DNA of 64,000 nucleotides from Rhodococcus sp. 06-235-1A (GCF_002258785.1 NZ_NOYI01000027.1:434001-498000), one strand, 5' to 3'. Numbered from the stretch's first letter, positions 1 to 7,936 are shown. Program-made: numbers and translations. The notes: generated from the sequence alone by a model not told the origin.

Positions 1-318
1 TGGTTTGATGTTCCTAATCTTGTAGTAAGTGTTCTCGTCATTAGGTATCAGCGTAAGTCGTCGGTAGATACCTTCTGTATCTCTCGATATCGACCTGTAG
101 GCGCTAATCAACGCGAAATTGGCATCATTTAAAGTCGCCTTTTTGGGATTCAATGCAAGTAAGAAACATGCAGATCCGGCAAACGGCTCATGGTAACGGT
201 CGAAGACGGTAGGCGCGGTCGCGAGCAGTAGGGGCAACAATCGACGTTTACTTCCAGCCCATCTTAAGATGGGGCCTGCAGTGGCATGCGAGGTTGAAGC
301 AGAGTTCGTCATGGTCAT
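1..318 (-). CDS. D12-class DNA N6-adenine methyltransferase (Dam-like), 3' part outside window
   Basis: The open frame begins at 318 and stays open to the window edge (106 codons), so only the N-terminal part is present. It shows the SAM-binding signature of MT-D12 enzymes: RWAGSKRRLLPLLL (motif X-like), then YHEPFAGSACFLLAL (motif I), then LNDANFALISAYRSI. Family members transfer a methyl group to adenine in short DNA sites; the DPPY catalytic motif would lie outside the window. The ATG at 318 overlaps the TGA of the upstream SLATT gene (ATGA), so translation is probably coupled; an in-frame TAG lies just before it, and a second ATG is at 312. Its base composition is poorer in G+C than the chromosome to its right, and rare codons such as TTA, AGA and ATA appear, suggesting acquisition. 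Assignment is firm; target site and full length are unknown. Confidence 0.88.
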   Translation of the reverse strand, partial: MTMTNSASTSHATAGPILRWAGSKRRLLPLLLATAPTVFDRYHEPFAGSACFLLALNPKKATLNDANFALISAYRSISRDTEGIYRRLTLIPNDENTYYKIRNIKP

Positions 319-926
319 CTATCAGCATTCGGTAACTTGTTTGATTCATCTGTGCGGGAAGGTGAACCAGTAAAAGATGTCGAGAAATTGTGCGTGGCGA
401 GAAGCTCCTGCGTCGATTGGAAATCATCGGCCCAGCTGTTGGTCTCGTCAACGGTAAGCGCGAGTAAATCTTGGAGGTAGGCAATAGCCTTGAGAAGGGT
501 TTCGCGTTCGAGCGACTCTCCTGCCACCTGACCTGCTGTTGCTAACGAAGCAATAAACGCTATTGTTAGGGATTCAATTTTGTGAATGGTTAGTTGGTCT
601 CGTATCCATGAGGCGGATAGGTTAAAGAATTTGTCTACGGCGTATGCAAGAGCTGCCGTGGCGAGAAGGAGATAGCCTATCCCTAAGGGGATCGACCCCC
701 AAATGGAGGAGATCGTAGGGACAACAGTGCCTGCCGTACCGGCGGTGAGTACAACCACTCGCAGTACCTTCGAACGCCATCGCTTTTTCTTCTTGTCGCC
801 GACGTACCAGCGCCTGACATCTTTTCCGTAACTGAGGACGAAAAAAACCGTGTCTTCCGGACTCGAATCCATGCTTTCACGAAGCGAATCGAAGTCTATC
901 TGTAGCTCGCGATTCGATTGCATCAT
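315..926 (-). CDS. SLATT-domain two-transmembrane protein, candidate defence effector
   Basis: A 203-residue protein. The N-terminal soluble part contains the basic stretch RRWYVGDKKKKRWRSKVLRV (about 38-57), directly followed by two hydrophobic helices (about 55-77 and 80-100) and an amphipathic helical tail. This is the layout of SLATT proteins (SMODS- and SLOG-associating two-TM effectors), which are predicted membrane-pore toxins of nucleotide-signalling and other bacterial conflict systems. No CD-NTase, SLOG or reverse transcriptase lies beside it here; its visible partner is the adenine methyltransferase overlapping its stop by four bases. ATG ATG at the start leaves two equivalent initiation codons (926 or 923). 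G+C and codon use are atypical of the window. The domain call rests on pattern recognition; a generic two-TM protein is the alternative. Confidence 0.72.
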   Translation of the reverse strand: MMQSNRELQIDFDSLRESMDSSPEDTVFFVLSYGKDVRRWYVGDKKKKRWRSKVLRVVVLTAGTAGTVVPTISSIWGSIPLGIGYLLLATAALAYAVDKFFNLSASWIRDQLTIHKIESLTIAFIASLATAGQVAGESLERETLLKAIAYLQDLLALTVDETNSWADDFQSTQELLATHNFSTSFTGSPSRTDESNKLPNADR

Positions 927-1070
927 CAGCGTTTGCCAGTTGGCCTATCGTCTCGAAAGTGGGTGTAAGACATTGGCAGGGTACCAGATGTTCTGTGGAA
1001 CTGCGCTTAGTAAGGCGCAAATTTGCCGAACGGTGTTATTTTTCCGGATGACAGAGCCTGCAGACCTAAG

Positions 1071-1098
1071 CCCCGCATCGACTTCGGTCGATGCGGGG
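1071..1098. terminator. 12-bp hairpin with UUCG-type loop
   Basis: Arms CCCCGCATCGAC (1071-1082) and GTCGATGCGGGG (1087-1098) pair perfectly around TTCG. There is no T-run on either side, which is common for actinobacterial hairpins. It lies between the divergent SLATT operon and the VOC gene, so it terminates neither of them; it may be left over from a gene displaced by the island. The surrounding 927-1155 holds no convincing gene. Confidence 0.45.
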
Positions 1099-1155
1099 GT
1101 GGAGTCGTATCTGGGTGCGCGGTGTGTTTTCCGCGTCACTCGAGTCGGTACGGAC

Positions 1156-1545
1156 ATGAATGATCAAACATCCAGCACCATCGTGAACATCGGCGTGGCC
1201 ATGTTCACCGTCTCAGACCAGGACGCGGCTCTCGAGTTCTATTCGCGTGTACTTGGCTTCGAGCTGCGCGACGATACGCGCTTCGGTCCCGAGGGCGAGT
1301 ATCGGTGGGTTGAGGTGGCTCCGCCCGGTTCGACGGCGCGGCTCGCCCTGAATCCGCCGATGGGTGACTCGCCCGGCGGGGCCTCCATCGGTGTCGAAAC
1401 TCCCGACGTCGAGGCGGAACATGCCCGACTGAGCGCGATCGGCGGTGTCGACATGGACGCGATTTCCGGGGCGGAGGACGGTGCGCCGCCCATGTTCGCG
1501 CTGCGTGATCCCGACGGCAATTCGGTGTGGGTGGTTCAGGCCTGA
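1156..1545 (+). CDS. VOC-superfamily (glyoxalase/bleomycin-resistance fold) protein
   Basis: A 129-residue protein with the paired beta-alpha-beta-beta-beta units of the vicinal oxygen chelate fold. The first module begins NIGVAMFTVSDQDAALEFYS with the usual FY pair and the GFELRDD strand; the end carries the hallmark LRDPDGNSVWVV. The substrate cannot be read from the sequence. The frame is open upstream to 850, but the residues encoded there are unrelated to the fold, so the ATG at 1156 is taken as the start. It is convergent with the MFS gene, 24 bases apart, and first in line to the right of the low-GC island. Confidence 0.85.
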   Translation: MNDQTSSTIVNIGVAMFTVSDQDAALEFYSRVLGFELRDDTRFGPEGEYRWVEVAPPGSTARLALNPPMGDSPGGASIGVETPDVEAEHARLSAIGGVDMDAISGAEDGAPPMFALRDPDGNSVWVVQA

Positions 1546-1569
1546 TGCGGTAGATGATCAACCTCGGAC

Positions 1570-2955
1570 CTATGTCCGCTGCGATCGCGCGGCCGCTGCC
1601 ACACCGACGAGTGCCACGGCCGCGAAGGTGAACAGCAGCAACTGAGCCGATCGCAGCGTCGATGATTCTCCGAGGTTCACCAGCACTCCCGCAAGGGCTG
1701 CGCCGAAAGCGTTGGCTATCAGTTGGACGGTATTGATGGCGGCTGAGGCTCGTGCGCCTTCGCCCGGTTCGGTGACCGATGTCATGGCACCGACCGCCAG
1801 GTGCGGCCACGCGATTCCTATTCCGACTCCCGCGATGATCAGACCCACTACCCACAGGGTGACCAGGCCGGCACCTGCTCGGTCGGTGAGAAACGTTCCC
1901 ATGGTGCACAATCCGGCGGCGACGAGGATCGGTCCACCGATGACGATCCGTCGTACGATGTGTGGTGCTGTGGCCGATGCGCTCGGTATCTCGCCGAGAG
2001 TCCATCCCAATGCCAGTGCAGCTCCGAGGAATCCGGCGGCCAACGGTGCCAAGCCTGCCAGTCGCTGGCCGAACAGCGGGATAAACGTCTCCACCGTCGA
2101 GGCGACGGCGAGGACGACGATGGTCAGGTACACCCATTTCAGGGACGATGCGCTGAAGGTCGACGGCGGTAGCACGCCGTGGGGTGCGTGACGGTCTGCA
2201 GCCACGAAGGCGACCAGGAGCAGCACGCCGGCCGAGACCATCACTGCGGTGGTGGTGAGGTTGGACATCACTCCGGCAGCGCTGACCGCCAGTGCAGCCG
2301 TGGTGAGGAGGGTCAGCGACAGGATCGGCACAGGGCTCGCCTCGGTGGTCTCGGTCGTGCGGACCGGGAGTGCCTTGGGGACGAGGGCGGCGACGGCGAG
2401 TGCCGCCACCACGAGCACACCGAACGCCATTCGCCAGGCACCGAATTGGGCGAAGATGCCGCCGATGGCCGGGCCTGCGAACGTTCCGACGCCCCACATC
2501 GCCGAGACCAGTGCAGCTCCACGGGTCCAGAGATGTTGTGGCAGAGCTGCGTTGATGACGGCGTAGCCGAGTCCTGCAAGGAGCCCGCCTCCTGCGCCCT
2601 GGATCGTTCGGCCCACCAGTAGCAGTTCCATCGTGGGGCTCAGAGCGCACACGACAGTTCCGAGAGCGAAGATCGTCAGGCCGATCAGGTAGGCACCTCG
2701 TGGTCCGCGGGCGGCGAGGACATTGCTGACCAGCATTGAGGAAATAACGGACGCAATGAGGAAAACCGTTGCCGTCCAGGCGTAGTAGCGCTGGCCGCCG
2801 ATCTGGTCGATGGTTGTGGGGAGCAGGCTGGTGGTGAGGTAGACGTTGGTGGCGTACAGCGCTACGCCGCCCGCGAGGACGGTTGCGGTGCCGAGGTAGC
2901 GAGCGCTGAGCAGCTGTCGCCAGGTTCCTGTCGTGGGTTCGGTGGAGGGGTGCAT
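1570..2955 (-). CDS. MFS efflux transporter, SoxR-controlled
   Basis: A 461-residue protein with about 12-14 hydrophobic helices. It starts YLGTATVLAGGVALYATNVY and carries the drug:H+ antiporter signature region VGRTIQGAGGGLLAGLGYAV near residue 120, as in the DHA1/DHA2 multidrug families. It is divergent from soxR, and its promoter contains a SoxR box with a 19-bp -35/-10 spacer, so it is very likely induced by redox-cycling compounds and expels such compounds or small antibiotics. The predicted transcription start falls within a base or two of the ATG, implying a leaderless mRNA. The exact substrate is not readable. Confidence 0.85.
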   Translation of the reverse strand: MHPSTEPTTGTWRQLLSARYLGTATVLAGGVALYATNVYLTTSLLPTTIDQIGGQRYYAWTATVFLIASVISSMLVSNVLAARGPRGAYLIGLTIFALGTVVCALSPTMELLLVGRTIQGAGGGLLAGLGYAVINAALPQHLWTRGAALVSAMWGVGTFAGPAIGGIFAQFGAWRMAFGVLVVAALAVAALVPKALPVRTTETTEASPVPILSLTLLTTAALAVSAAGVMSNLTTTAVMVSAGVLLLVAFVAADRHAPHGVLPPSTFSASSLKWVYLTIVVLAVASTVETFIPLFGQRLAGLAPLAAGFLGAALALGWTLGEIPSASATAPHIVRRIVIGGPILVAAGLCTMGTFLTDRAGAGLVTLWVVGLIIAGVGIGIAWPHLAVGAMTSVTEPGEGARASAAINTVQLIANAFGAALAGVLVNLGESSTLRSAQLLLFTFAAVALVGVAAAARSQRT

Positions 2956-2963
2956 GATGACGA

Positions 2964-2994
2964 AGGTTAGGATCTCAAGTGCACTTCAGGTCAA
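2964..2994 (-). promoter_or_regulatory. SoxR-box promoter of the MFS gene
   Basis: Read on the minus strand there is a -35 TTGACC (2994-2989), a 19-bp spacer and a -10 TAACCT (2969-2964). The over-long spacer is diagnostic of MerR/SoxR-activated promoters. The spacer holds TCTCAAGTGCACTTCAGG (plus strand 2973-2990), close to the enterobacterial SoxR operator CCTCAAGTTAACTTGAGG. The start site predicted about seven bases past the -10 coincides with the MFS ATG at 2955. Confidence 0.82.
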
Positions 2995-3019
2995 ATCCGT
3001 TCGTCGGCTGGGAGGCAGG

Positions 3020-3460
3020 ATGATCCGCAAGAGTGACGAGCTGCTGTCCATCGGTGAGGTTGCGGCCAGAACCGGTGCCGCAGTGTCGGCAGTTCGGTAC
3101 TACGAGTCCCTCGGGCTCGTTCACGCCGAGCGGACGGCCGGGAACGTACGCAAGTTTCCACGTCACGTCATCAGGAGGATCTCGCTGATTCAGGTGGCGG
3201 TGCGGTTCGGGATACCACTGGCGGAGGTGGCCGAGGTCTTCGCGTCGTTGCCGTCGGGTCGCACCCCGAACAAGCGTGACTGGGCCAAGATCTCGTCCGC
3301 ATGGAACCAGAGGTTGGAGGATCGGAAGCAGTCCATTGCGCGGATGCAACAGGAACTGACCGGGTGCATCGGCTGTGGCTGCCTCTCATTGAACAAGTGC
3401 ACCTTGCTCAATCCGGGCGACGAGCTCGGTAAGGCGGGGCCGGGGGCGCAGCTGATCTGA
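3020..3460 (+). CDS. soxR: Redox-sensing transcriptional activator SoxR
   Basis: A 146-residue MerR-family regulator. The winged helix-turn-helix is LLSIGEVAARTGAAVSAVRY followed by YESLGLVHAERT, and a dimerisation helix precedes the C-terminal cluster motif CIGCGCLSLNKC (CX2CXCX5C), the ligand set of the SoxR [2Fe-2S] centre. Oxidation of the cluster by redox-active drugs activates transcription by untwisting an over-spaced promoter. The ATG at 3020 is preceded by GGAGG at 3011 and gives the usual SoxR length; the longer in-frame extension to 2933 is not expected. It is divergent from the MFS exporter and shares the SoxR box, so it probably regulates that gene and perhaps itself. Confidence 0.95.
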   Translation: MIRKSDELLSIGEVAARTGAAVSAVRYYESLGLVHAERTAGNVRKFPRHVIRRISLIQVAVRFGIPLAEVAEVFASLPSGRTPNKRDWAKISSAWNQRLEDRKQSIARMQQELTGCIGCGCLSLNKCTLLNPGDELGKAGPGAQLI

Positions 3461-3533
3461 AACAAACCCAACCGGTCGGAGAATCTCGTCGTCCGGGGGT
3501 CGGTGGGACGCTTCGACCGTTATCGTTGTCCAA

Positions 3534-4073
3534 ATGCGAAAGACAACGCTCGTGCTTGCGCTGGTCATGGCGTGGATTTTCGCGGCCGCCCTCCCGGCCG
3601 GTGCGGTGCCAGGTGATGACCCGTCGTGGTCCGGCGATTATTCGCTGATGCGATTCGCGGCGAGCAAGACCGGCACGAGCGCAGCGGCGTCGCAGCGCGA
3701 ACCGGATTTCTCCGACGTCTACACCTTCGCCACCGACTGCACCGCAGGAGAGTGCGTCGCCTCCGTTGTCGCCGGGCCACCACCGGCAAACGAGTCTCTT
3801 CAGAACCGCCCGATCGAGTACGTCTGGGACGGAACGAGCTGGGTGCACACCTACGACTGGGTGTGGGACTGCTACAAGGGCGAAGGCGTTCCCAAGGACT
3901 ACAACGATGCTCGCTCGGTGGCCTACTACACCCCGAAACCCGACGGCAGCTTCGAGGGCGTGTGGACGACCACGATCTACGGCGGCTACTGCGACGGCAC
4001 CGTGGTCGTGAACGTTGCTGCATATCCCGTCCCGCCGATTCCCGCCCTGCCTCCGATATTCGGCAGTAGCTGA
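3534..4073 (+). CDS. Secreted protein of unknown function
   Basis: A 179-residue protein with a clear Sec signal peptide: MRKTT basic start, hydrophobic core LVLALVMAWIFAAAL, and a probable cut after AGA near residue 24. The mature part is rich in aromatic residues and has four cysteines (DCTAGEC near 64-68, then WDC and YCDG) that may form two disulfides, and a proline-rich tail. It resembles uncharacterised exported proteins of mycobacteria and rhodococci in general layout. No catalytic motif was recognised. It is preceded by soxR (74-base gap) and convergent with a VOC gene. Confidence 0.7.
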   Translation: MRKTTLVLALVMAWIFAAALPAGAVPGDDPSWSGDYSLMRFAASKTGTSAAASQREPDFSDVYTFATDCTAGECVASVVAGPPPANESLQNRPIEYVWDGTSWVHTYDWVWDCYKGEGVPKDYNDARSVAYYTPKPDGSFEGVWTTTIYGGYCDGTVVVNVAAYPVPPIPALPPIFGSS

Positions 4074-4097
4074 CAGGCCGAGGTTGCGTTCGTCGAT

Positions 4098-4520
4098 TCA
4101 TTCGTGATGGCAGACGGCCTCGAGGTCGATGCCGTTGACGTCGCGCACGAATGATCCGTAGTACGTGGCATGGTATTCCGGCTGCAGTCCCGGCGGCCGG
4201 AGCTCGACTGCTCCTGCCGACAGTGCCGCAGCGTGGAAGGCGTCGACCGTGGCGCGATCCGGGGCGCTGAATGCGAGATGAGTATGCGGTCCGATGGCCG
4301 AACCCGGCGCGTCCACGATCCAGAAGAAGGGCTTCACCCGCGCCCAACCGAACGCGATCATGGCGAGCTGGTTCGCCTCGGGGGTGTGCGGTACCCGCAT
4401 GATCTCGGTGATACCGAGCGGTGCAAGTGCCGCGCCGTAGAACTCGGCGCTGGCGGCGAGATCGGCGACGCCGATGTTGAGGTGGTCGATTTGGGATCCG
4501 GTGCGGTCGGTGTTCGTCAT
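4098..4520 (-). CDS. VOC-superfamily protein
   Basis: A 140-residue glyoxalase-fold protein: IDHLNIGVADLAASAEFYGA opens the first module, HTHLAFSAPDRATVDAFHAAA the second, and SFVRDVNGIDLEAVCH closes it. Metal-ligand candidates are the His in DHLNI, His of HTHLAF and Glu of LEAVCH. Short proteins of this type often act on small metabolites or bind antibiotics; the substrate is not predictable here. It is transcribed toward the secreted-protein gene and lies 121 bases from the divergent phoD. Confidence 0.85.
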   Translation of the reverse strand: MTNTDRTGSQIDHLNIGVADLAASAEFYGAALAPLGITEIMRVPHTPEANQLAMIAFGWARVKPFFWIVDAPGSAIGPHTHLAFSAPDRATVDAFHAAALSAGAVELRPPGLQPEYHATYYGSFVRDVNGIDLEAVCHHE

Positions 4521-4641
4521 GCCTGTGAGCTTTGTCTAGATTGCGGACGACTTCGGTCCTGAATCGGATGGATCCGTCGTGTTCACCTCGGCGTCGAATC
4601 GATGACGGGCGGAGTTTGCCCGGGCACGAGAGTCTCGACCA

Positions 4642-6261
4642 ATGGTGAGACGGGGTAACGAGATACGGATCGGGCAGGACATCTCTTTGCGGGCGGGGGC
4701 CACACGTCGACAGTTTCTGACGTGGAGTGCATTGGTGGGGGCGCTGGCGTTCACTCCTGAACTCGCGGGAACCACGGCGACGGCAGGCGCGCAGTCCGTG
4801 GTGACGCCTGATTACCCGTTCCGTCTCGGCGTGGCCTCCGGCGACCCACTGCCCGATTCGGTGGTGCTGTGGACCAGGCTCGCCACCGATCCCTTCGCTC
4901 CGCTGGGTGGAATGACTCCGGGCGTCGTACCCGTGCGGTGGCAGATTGCGACCGACGAGCAATTCGCACACATCAGCCGCGAAGGGATCGAGCTCGCCAC
5001 CGAATTCGACGGTTGGTCGATTCACGTCGACGTCCGCGGTCTGGAGCCGGCTCGCGAATACTTCTATCGTTTCCTCGTCGGAGCACACGCCAGCCCGATC
5101 GGACGCACCAAAACTGCACCGGCACTGGGCCAGCCGTCGAACAGGCTCGATTTCGCCTGGGCCTCGTGCCAGAAGTGGGAGGACGGTTTCTTCGGCGCGT
5201 ACGGGGACCTGGCAGCCTCGAATCTCGACGTGGTGTTCTTTCTGGGCGACTACATCTACGAGTACGCGATCAAGGACGAGGGTGCGCGACAAGGCGAGCC
5301 GCGCACCGAGTCGGCGGCTCGAGAAACCATGGTGCTCAGCGACTATCGCGACAGATACGCGATGTACAAGGCAGATGAGAACCTCGCTGCCGCGCACGCG
5401 TCGGCACCGTTCGTCTCCACGTTCGACGATCACGAGGTGGACAACAACTGGGCCTCGCAGATCAGTCAGGACAACGACGATCCGCGAGAATTCCTGCTGC
5501 GCAGAGCCGATGCCTTCAAGGCGTGGTGGGAGAACACTCCGGTCCGCGCGAATCTGAAGCCCGTGGGCCCGGACATGAAGGTCTACCGTCGCTTCTCGTT
5601 CGGCGACCTGGTGGACTTCTCGGTGCTCGATACCCGGCAGTACCGCAGCGATCAGGCGCACGGAGACGGTGAGCATGCGCAGGACGCCGAGACGGCCGAT
5701 CCATCGCGCACCATTACCGGTGCGGCACAGGAGCAATGGATCCTCGACGGGTTCGCGTCACCGTCGAGGTGGAACTTTCTGGCACACCAGACGGTCATCT
5801 CCGATCTGGCGCGGGTGCAGGGGGACGATCGCAAGGTCGGCATGGATCCGTGGAGCGGGTACGAGGCCTCGCGTCATCGCATCCTCGACGGAGCCAGGGA
5901 TCGCGGCACGAAGAACGTGGCGTCGATCGTCGGCGACATTCATCGCACGATCGTCTCGGAGCTGAGGCGCGACTACCAGGATCAGGTGTCGCCGATACAA
6001 GGTGTGGAGATCGCGGCCACGTCGATCGCGTCGGGCAAGGACGGTGCCGATGTCGACACCGCCGGTGCGGCCATCGCGGAAGCCTCACCGCACGTCAAGT
6101 ACGGCAACGCTCGGCGCGGCTACCTCCGCAGCACGCTGACGAACACCGAATGGCGTTCGGAGGTAAGGGTTCTCGATCGCGTTTCCACGCCGGGCGCATC
6201 GGTGCGAACCGCAGCCACGGTCACCGTCCCCGAAGGCCGCCCCGAGGTCCAGCTCGGCTAG
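4642..6261 (+). CDS. phoD: PhoD-type alkaline phosphatase, Tat-exported
   Basis: A 539-residue phosphodiesterase/phosphomonoesterase of the PhoD family. A twin-arginine signal TRRQFLTWSALVGALAF lies near residues 22-38, so it folds in the cytoplasm and is exported with its metals. An Ig-like N-terminal domain (PFRLGVASGDPLPDSVVLWTR) precedes the metallophosphatase core with LGDYIYEY, FDDHEVDNNW and VGDIHRTI as metal-binding blocks. PhoD enzymes use Fe3+ and Ca2+ and scavenge phosphate from phosphodiesters, teichoic acids or phospholipids. The start is ATG 4642, with GTG 4645 also possible. No Pho box was identified in the 121-base upstream region. It is convergent with the flavoenzyme gene, 10 bases away. 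Confidence 0.93.
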   Translation: MVRRGNEIRIGQDISLRAGATRRQFLTWSALVGALAFTPELAGTTATAGAQSVVTPDYPFRLGVASGDPLPDSVVLWTRLATDPFAPLGGMTPGVVPVRWQIATDEQFAHISREGIELATEFDGWSIHVDVRGLEPAREYFYRFLVGAHASPIGRTKTAPALGQPSNRLDFAWASCQKWEDGFFGAYGDLAASNLDVVFFLGDYIYEYAIKDEGARQGEPRTESAARETMVLSDYRDRYAMYKADENLAAAHASAPFVSTFDDHEVDNNWASQISQDNDDPREFLLRRADAFKAWWENTPVRANLKPVGPDMKVYRRFSFGDLVDFSVLDTRQYRSDQAHGDGEHAQDAETADPSRTITGAAQEQWILDGFASPSRWNFLAHQTVISDLARVQGDDRKVGMDPWSGYEASRHRILDGARDRGTKNVASIVGDIHRTIVSELRRDYQDQVSPIQGVEIAATSIASGKDGADVDTAGAAIAEASPHVKYGNARRGYLRSTLTNTEWRSEVRVLDRVSTPGASVRTAATVTVPEGRPEVQLG

Positions 6262-6281
6262 CGCCTGTCGGCTAGCGCCCG
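6254..6281. repeat. 14-bp tandem duplication carrying the stop codons of two convergent genes
   Basis: TCGGCTAGCGCCTG (6254-6267) is followed by TCGGCTAGCGCCCG (6268-6281), one mismatch. Each unit holds CTAG, which reads TAG on both strands: unit 1 gives the phoD stop, unit 2 gives the stop of the minus-strand oxidoreductase. Confidence 0.9.
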
Positions 6282-7936
6282 TCGGCGATGATCTGTGCGA
6301 CGTTGCGTTCGGCGAGTGCGGTGATGGTCAGCGACGGGTTGGCCGCTCCGGTGCTTCCCGGGATCAGCGCACCGTCGACGACGTAGAGTCCGGGGTGCCC
6401 CTTGACTCGGCCGTAGTCGTCGGTGACGTCGCCCAGTACCGCGCCGCCCAGGGGGTGGGCGGTGAAGGTGTCGTCGACGTCGCGGGTGAACGGTTCGGCC
6501 GCGACGATTGTGCCGCCGGCCTGGGCCATCCGGTTCTGTACTGCGCGTAGGGCTTCGACGGTGTCGCGACTGCCGCCCTTCGGCCAGTTGAGCGTCAACT
6601 TGTTTGCAGCGGAATCGAATCCGAAGCTTCCACGCAGTGGGTCGATGGTCATACCCAATGAGCCGATGAAGCCGAGGTTCACGGGAACGCCTGGTACGTA
6701 CCAGTTCTCGACGGTCAGGGGCAGCCCGGAGTCGTCGGTGATGCGGGATGCGCACGGCGCTCCCTGCGGTCCGGCAGACATCGGGCCGAGCGACCGCGTC
6801 ATCGAGGCGTCGCCGTTGGTACCCCATCCGGTGCCGACGAACTCGTTGAGGTTCGCGAGCGCTCCGGTGGTACGAGCGCGCATCAGTAGTTCGGTGGTAC
6901 CGATGGATCCGGCTCCGAGGACGAGGGTGTCGCAGGTGACGGTGCGAGTCTCGACGACGTTGCCGAACGGGTCGAGTCGTTCGATCTCGACGCGGTAGCG
7001 GCCGCCGGATTCGGTTCCGATGGCTGCGACGCGGTGGCTGTGGCACACGGCCGCGCGACCGGTGGCCTCGGCCTGGGGGATGTAGTTCTGCGTCAGGTCG
7101 TGCTTGGCACCGTTGGAGTTGCCGAACGTGCTGGCTCCGACGGTCGCGGACGGCCTGGAGCGGCCGGCGATCTCGTCGCGCACGACGTTCCAGTTCCAGT
7201 TGCCGTCGACCGCTTCCGGGGTGAATCCTGCCCGCCGGGCGTGGTCGTCCCAGGTGCGCGAGTGCGTGAAGTTCGGGCTGTTGTAGACGTCCTCGGGCAT
7301 CGTCGACGGCCGGAGCATCGAGCGCGCCTTGGGGTACCAGGTTGCGGCCATCTCGTCGTAGTTCAGACGTCCGCCGAAGGAGAGGTCGAAGAACTTCTTG
7401 TCGGGGGCGATGGTGACGCCGGTGTAGACGATCGAGCCGCCGCCGACGGCTGCGCCGCGCCAGACCGAGAGGTTCTCGTAGCGGGTGGTGTCGAGGACGC
7501 CGCCGAAGAGGTCGACCGGTCCGACGGGCATGCCGGTGATGTTGGTGAACGAGCTCTGCTGCCACAGTCCGCGTCCGTCTGCGGTCATGTCGGCGGTGAA
7601 GATCTCGCGCCAGGGGTCGCGCGGCCAGCGGAGTCCGCGCTCGAGCACGGTCACCTGGGTGCCGGCCTGCGCCATACGCAGAGCGGCGGCGCTGGCACCG
7701 AATCCGGAGCCGATGACGATGACGGATGAGTGGTCCGGTGGGCGCGGGGGATCGGCGAACAGTTCGGGAACCAGTGCTCGGATTCGTTCGGCACCGATCG
7801 GCAGCGCGCCTGCAGTAGGGGAGCCCGGTGTCCCGGTGGAGCTCAGGACCGGAGCGGTAGCAGCGCCGAGCATTCCGGCAGCGGCCAACCGCAGCAGTTG
7901 CCTTCGGTTCACGGAAAGTCCCCCTACTTGACTCAC
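6272..7936 (-). CDS. GMC-type flavin oxidoreductase, cholesterol-oxidase-like, Tat-exported
   Basis: A 554-residue protein. A Tat signal NRRQLLRLAAAGMLGAATA (about 10-28) precedes the FAD Rossmann motif VIVIGSGFGASAAALRMAQA (about 71-90) and the class I cholesterol oxidase block NLSVWRGAAVGGGSIVYTG. The C terminus has HPLGGAVLGD (active-site His) and VDGALIPGSTGAANPSLTIT with the Asn of the flavin/substrate pocket. The family oxidises 3-beta-hydroxysterols to 4-en-3-ones with production of H2O2, outside the membrane. Whether cholesterol is the substrate here cannot be settled from the sequence; another secondary alcohol is possible. It stands alone, convergent with phoD and divergent from the EEP gene. 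Confidence 0.85.
   Translation of the reverse strand: MSQVGGLSVNRRQLLRLAAAGMLGAATAPVLSSTGTPGSPTAGALPIGAERIRALVPELFADPPRPPDHSSVIVIGSGFGASAAALRMAQAGTQVTVLERGLRWPRDPWREIFTADMTADGRGLWQQSSFTNITGMPVGPVDLFGGVLDTTRYENLSVWRGAAVGGGSIVYTGVTIAPDKKFFDLSFGGRLNYDEMAATWYPKARSMLRPSTMPEDVYNSPNFTHSRTWDDHARRAGFTPEAVDGNWNWNVVRDEIAGRSRPSATVGASTFGNSNGAKHDLTQNYIPQAEATGRAAVCHSHRVAAIGTESGGRYRVEIERLDPFGNVVETRTVTCDTLVLGAGSIGTTELLMRARTTGALANLNEFVGTGWGTNGDASMTRSLGPMSAGPQGAPCASRITDDSGLPLTVENWYVPGVPVNLGFIGSLGMTIDPLRGSFGFDSAANKLTLNWPKGGSRDTVEALRAVQNRMAQAGGTIVAAEPFTRDVDDTFTAHPLGGAVLGDVTDDYGRVKGHPGLYVVDGALIPGSTGAANPSLTITALAERNVAQIIADGR

Noticed and set aside
315..926. Complete CBASS system
   Set aside because: No CD-NTase, Cap2/Cap3 or SLOG gene is visible beside the SLATT gene; only an adenine methyltransferase is seen.
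850..1155. N-terminal extension of the first VOC gene
   Set aside because: The extra residues do not belong to the fold and cross the hairpin and island boundary.
945..1157. Small minus-strand reading frame of 70 codons
   Set aside because: No recognisable domain, no ribosome site, and it runs across the boundary hairpin; probably not a gene.
3565..5736. Very long minus-strand open frame (over 700 codons) opposite the secreted-protein, VOC and phoD genes
   Set aside because: Arginine-rich composition typical of antisense frames in high-GC DNA; it overlaps three well-supported genes.
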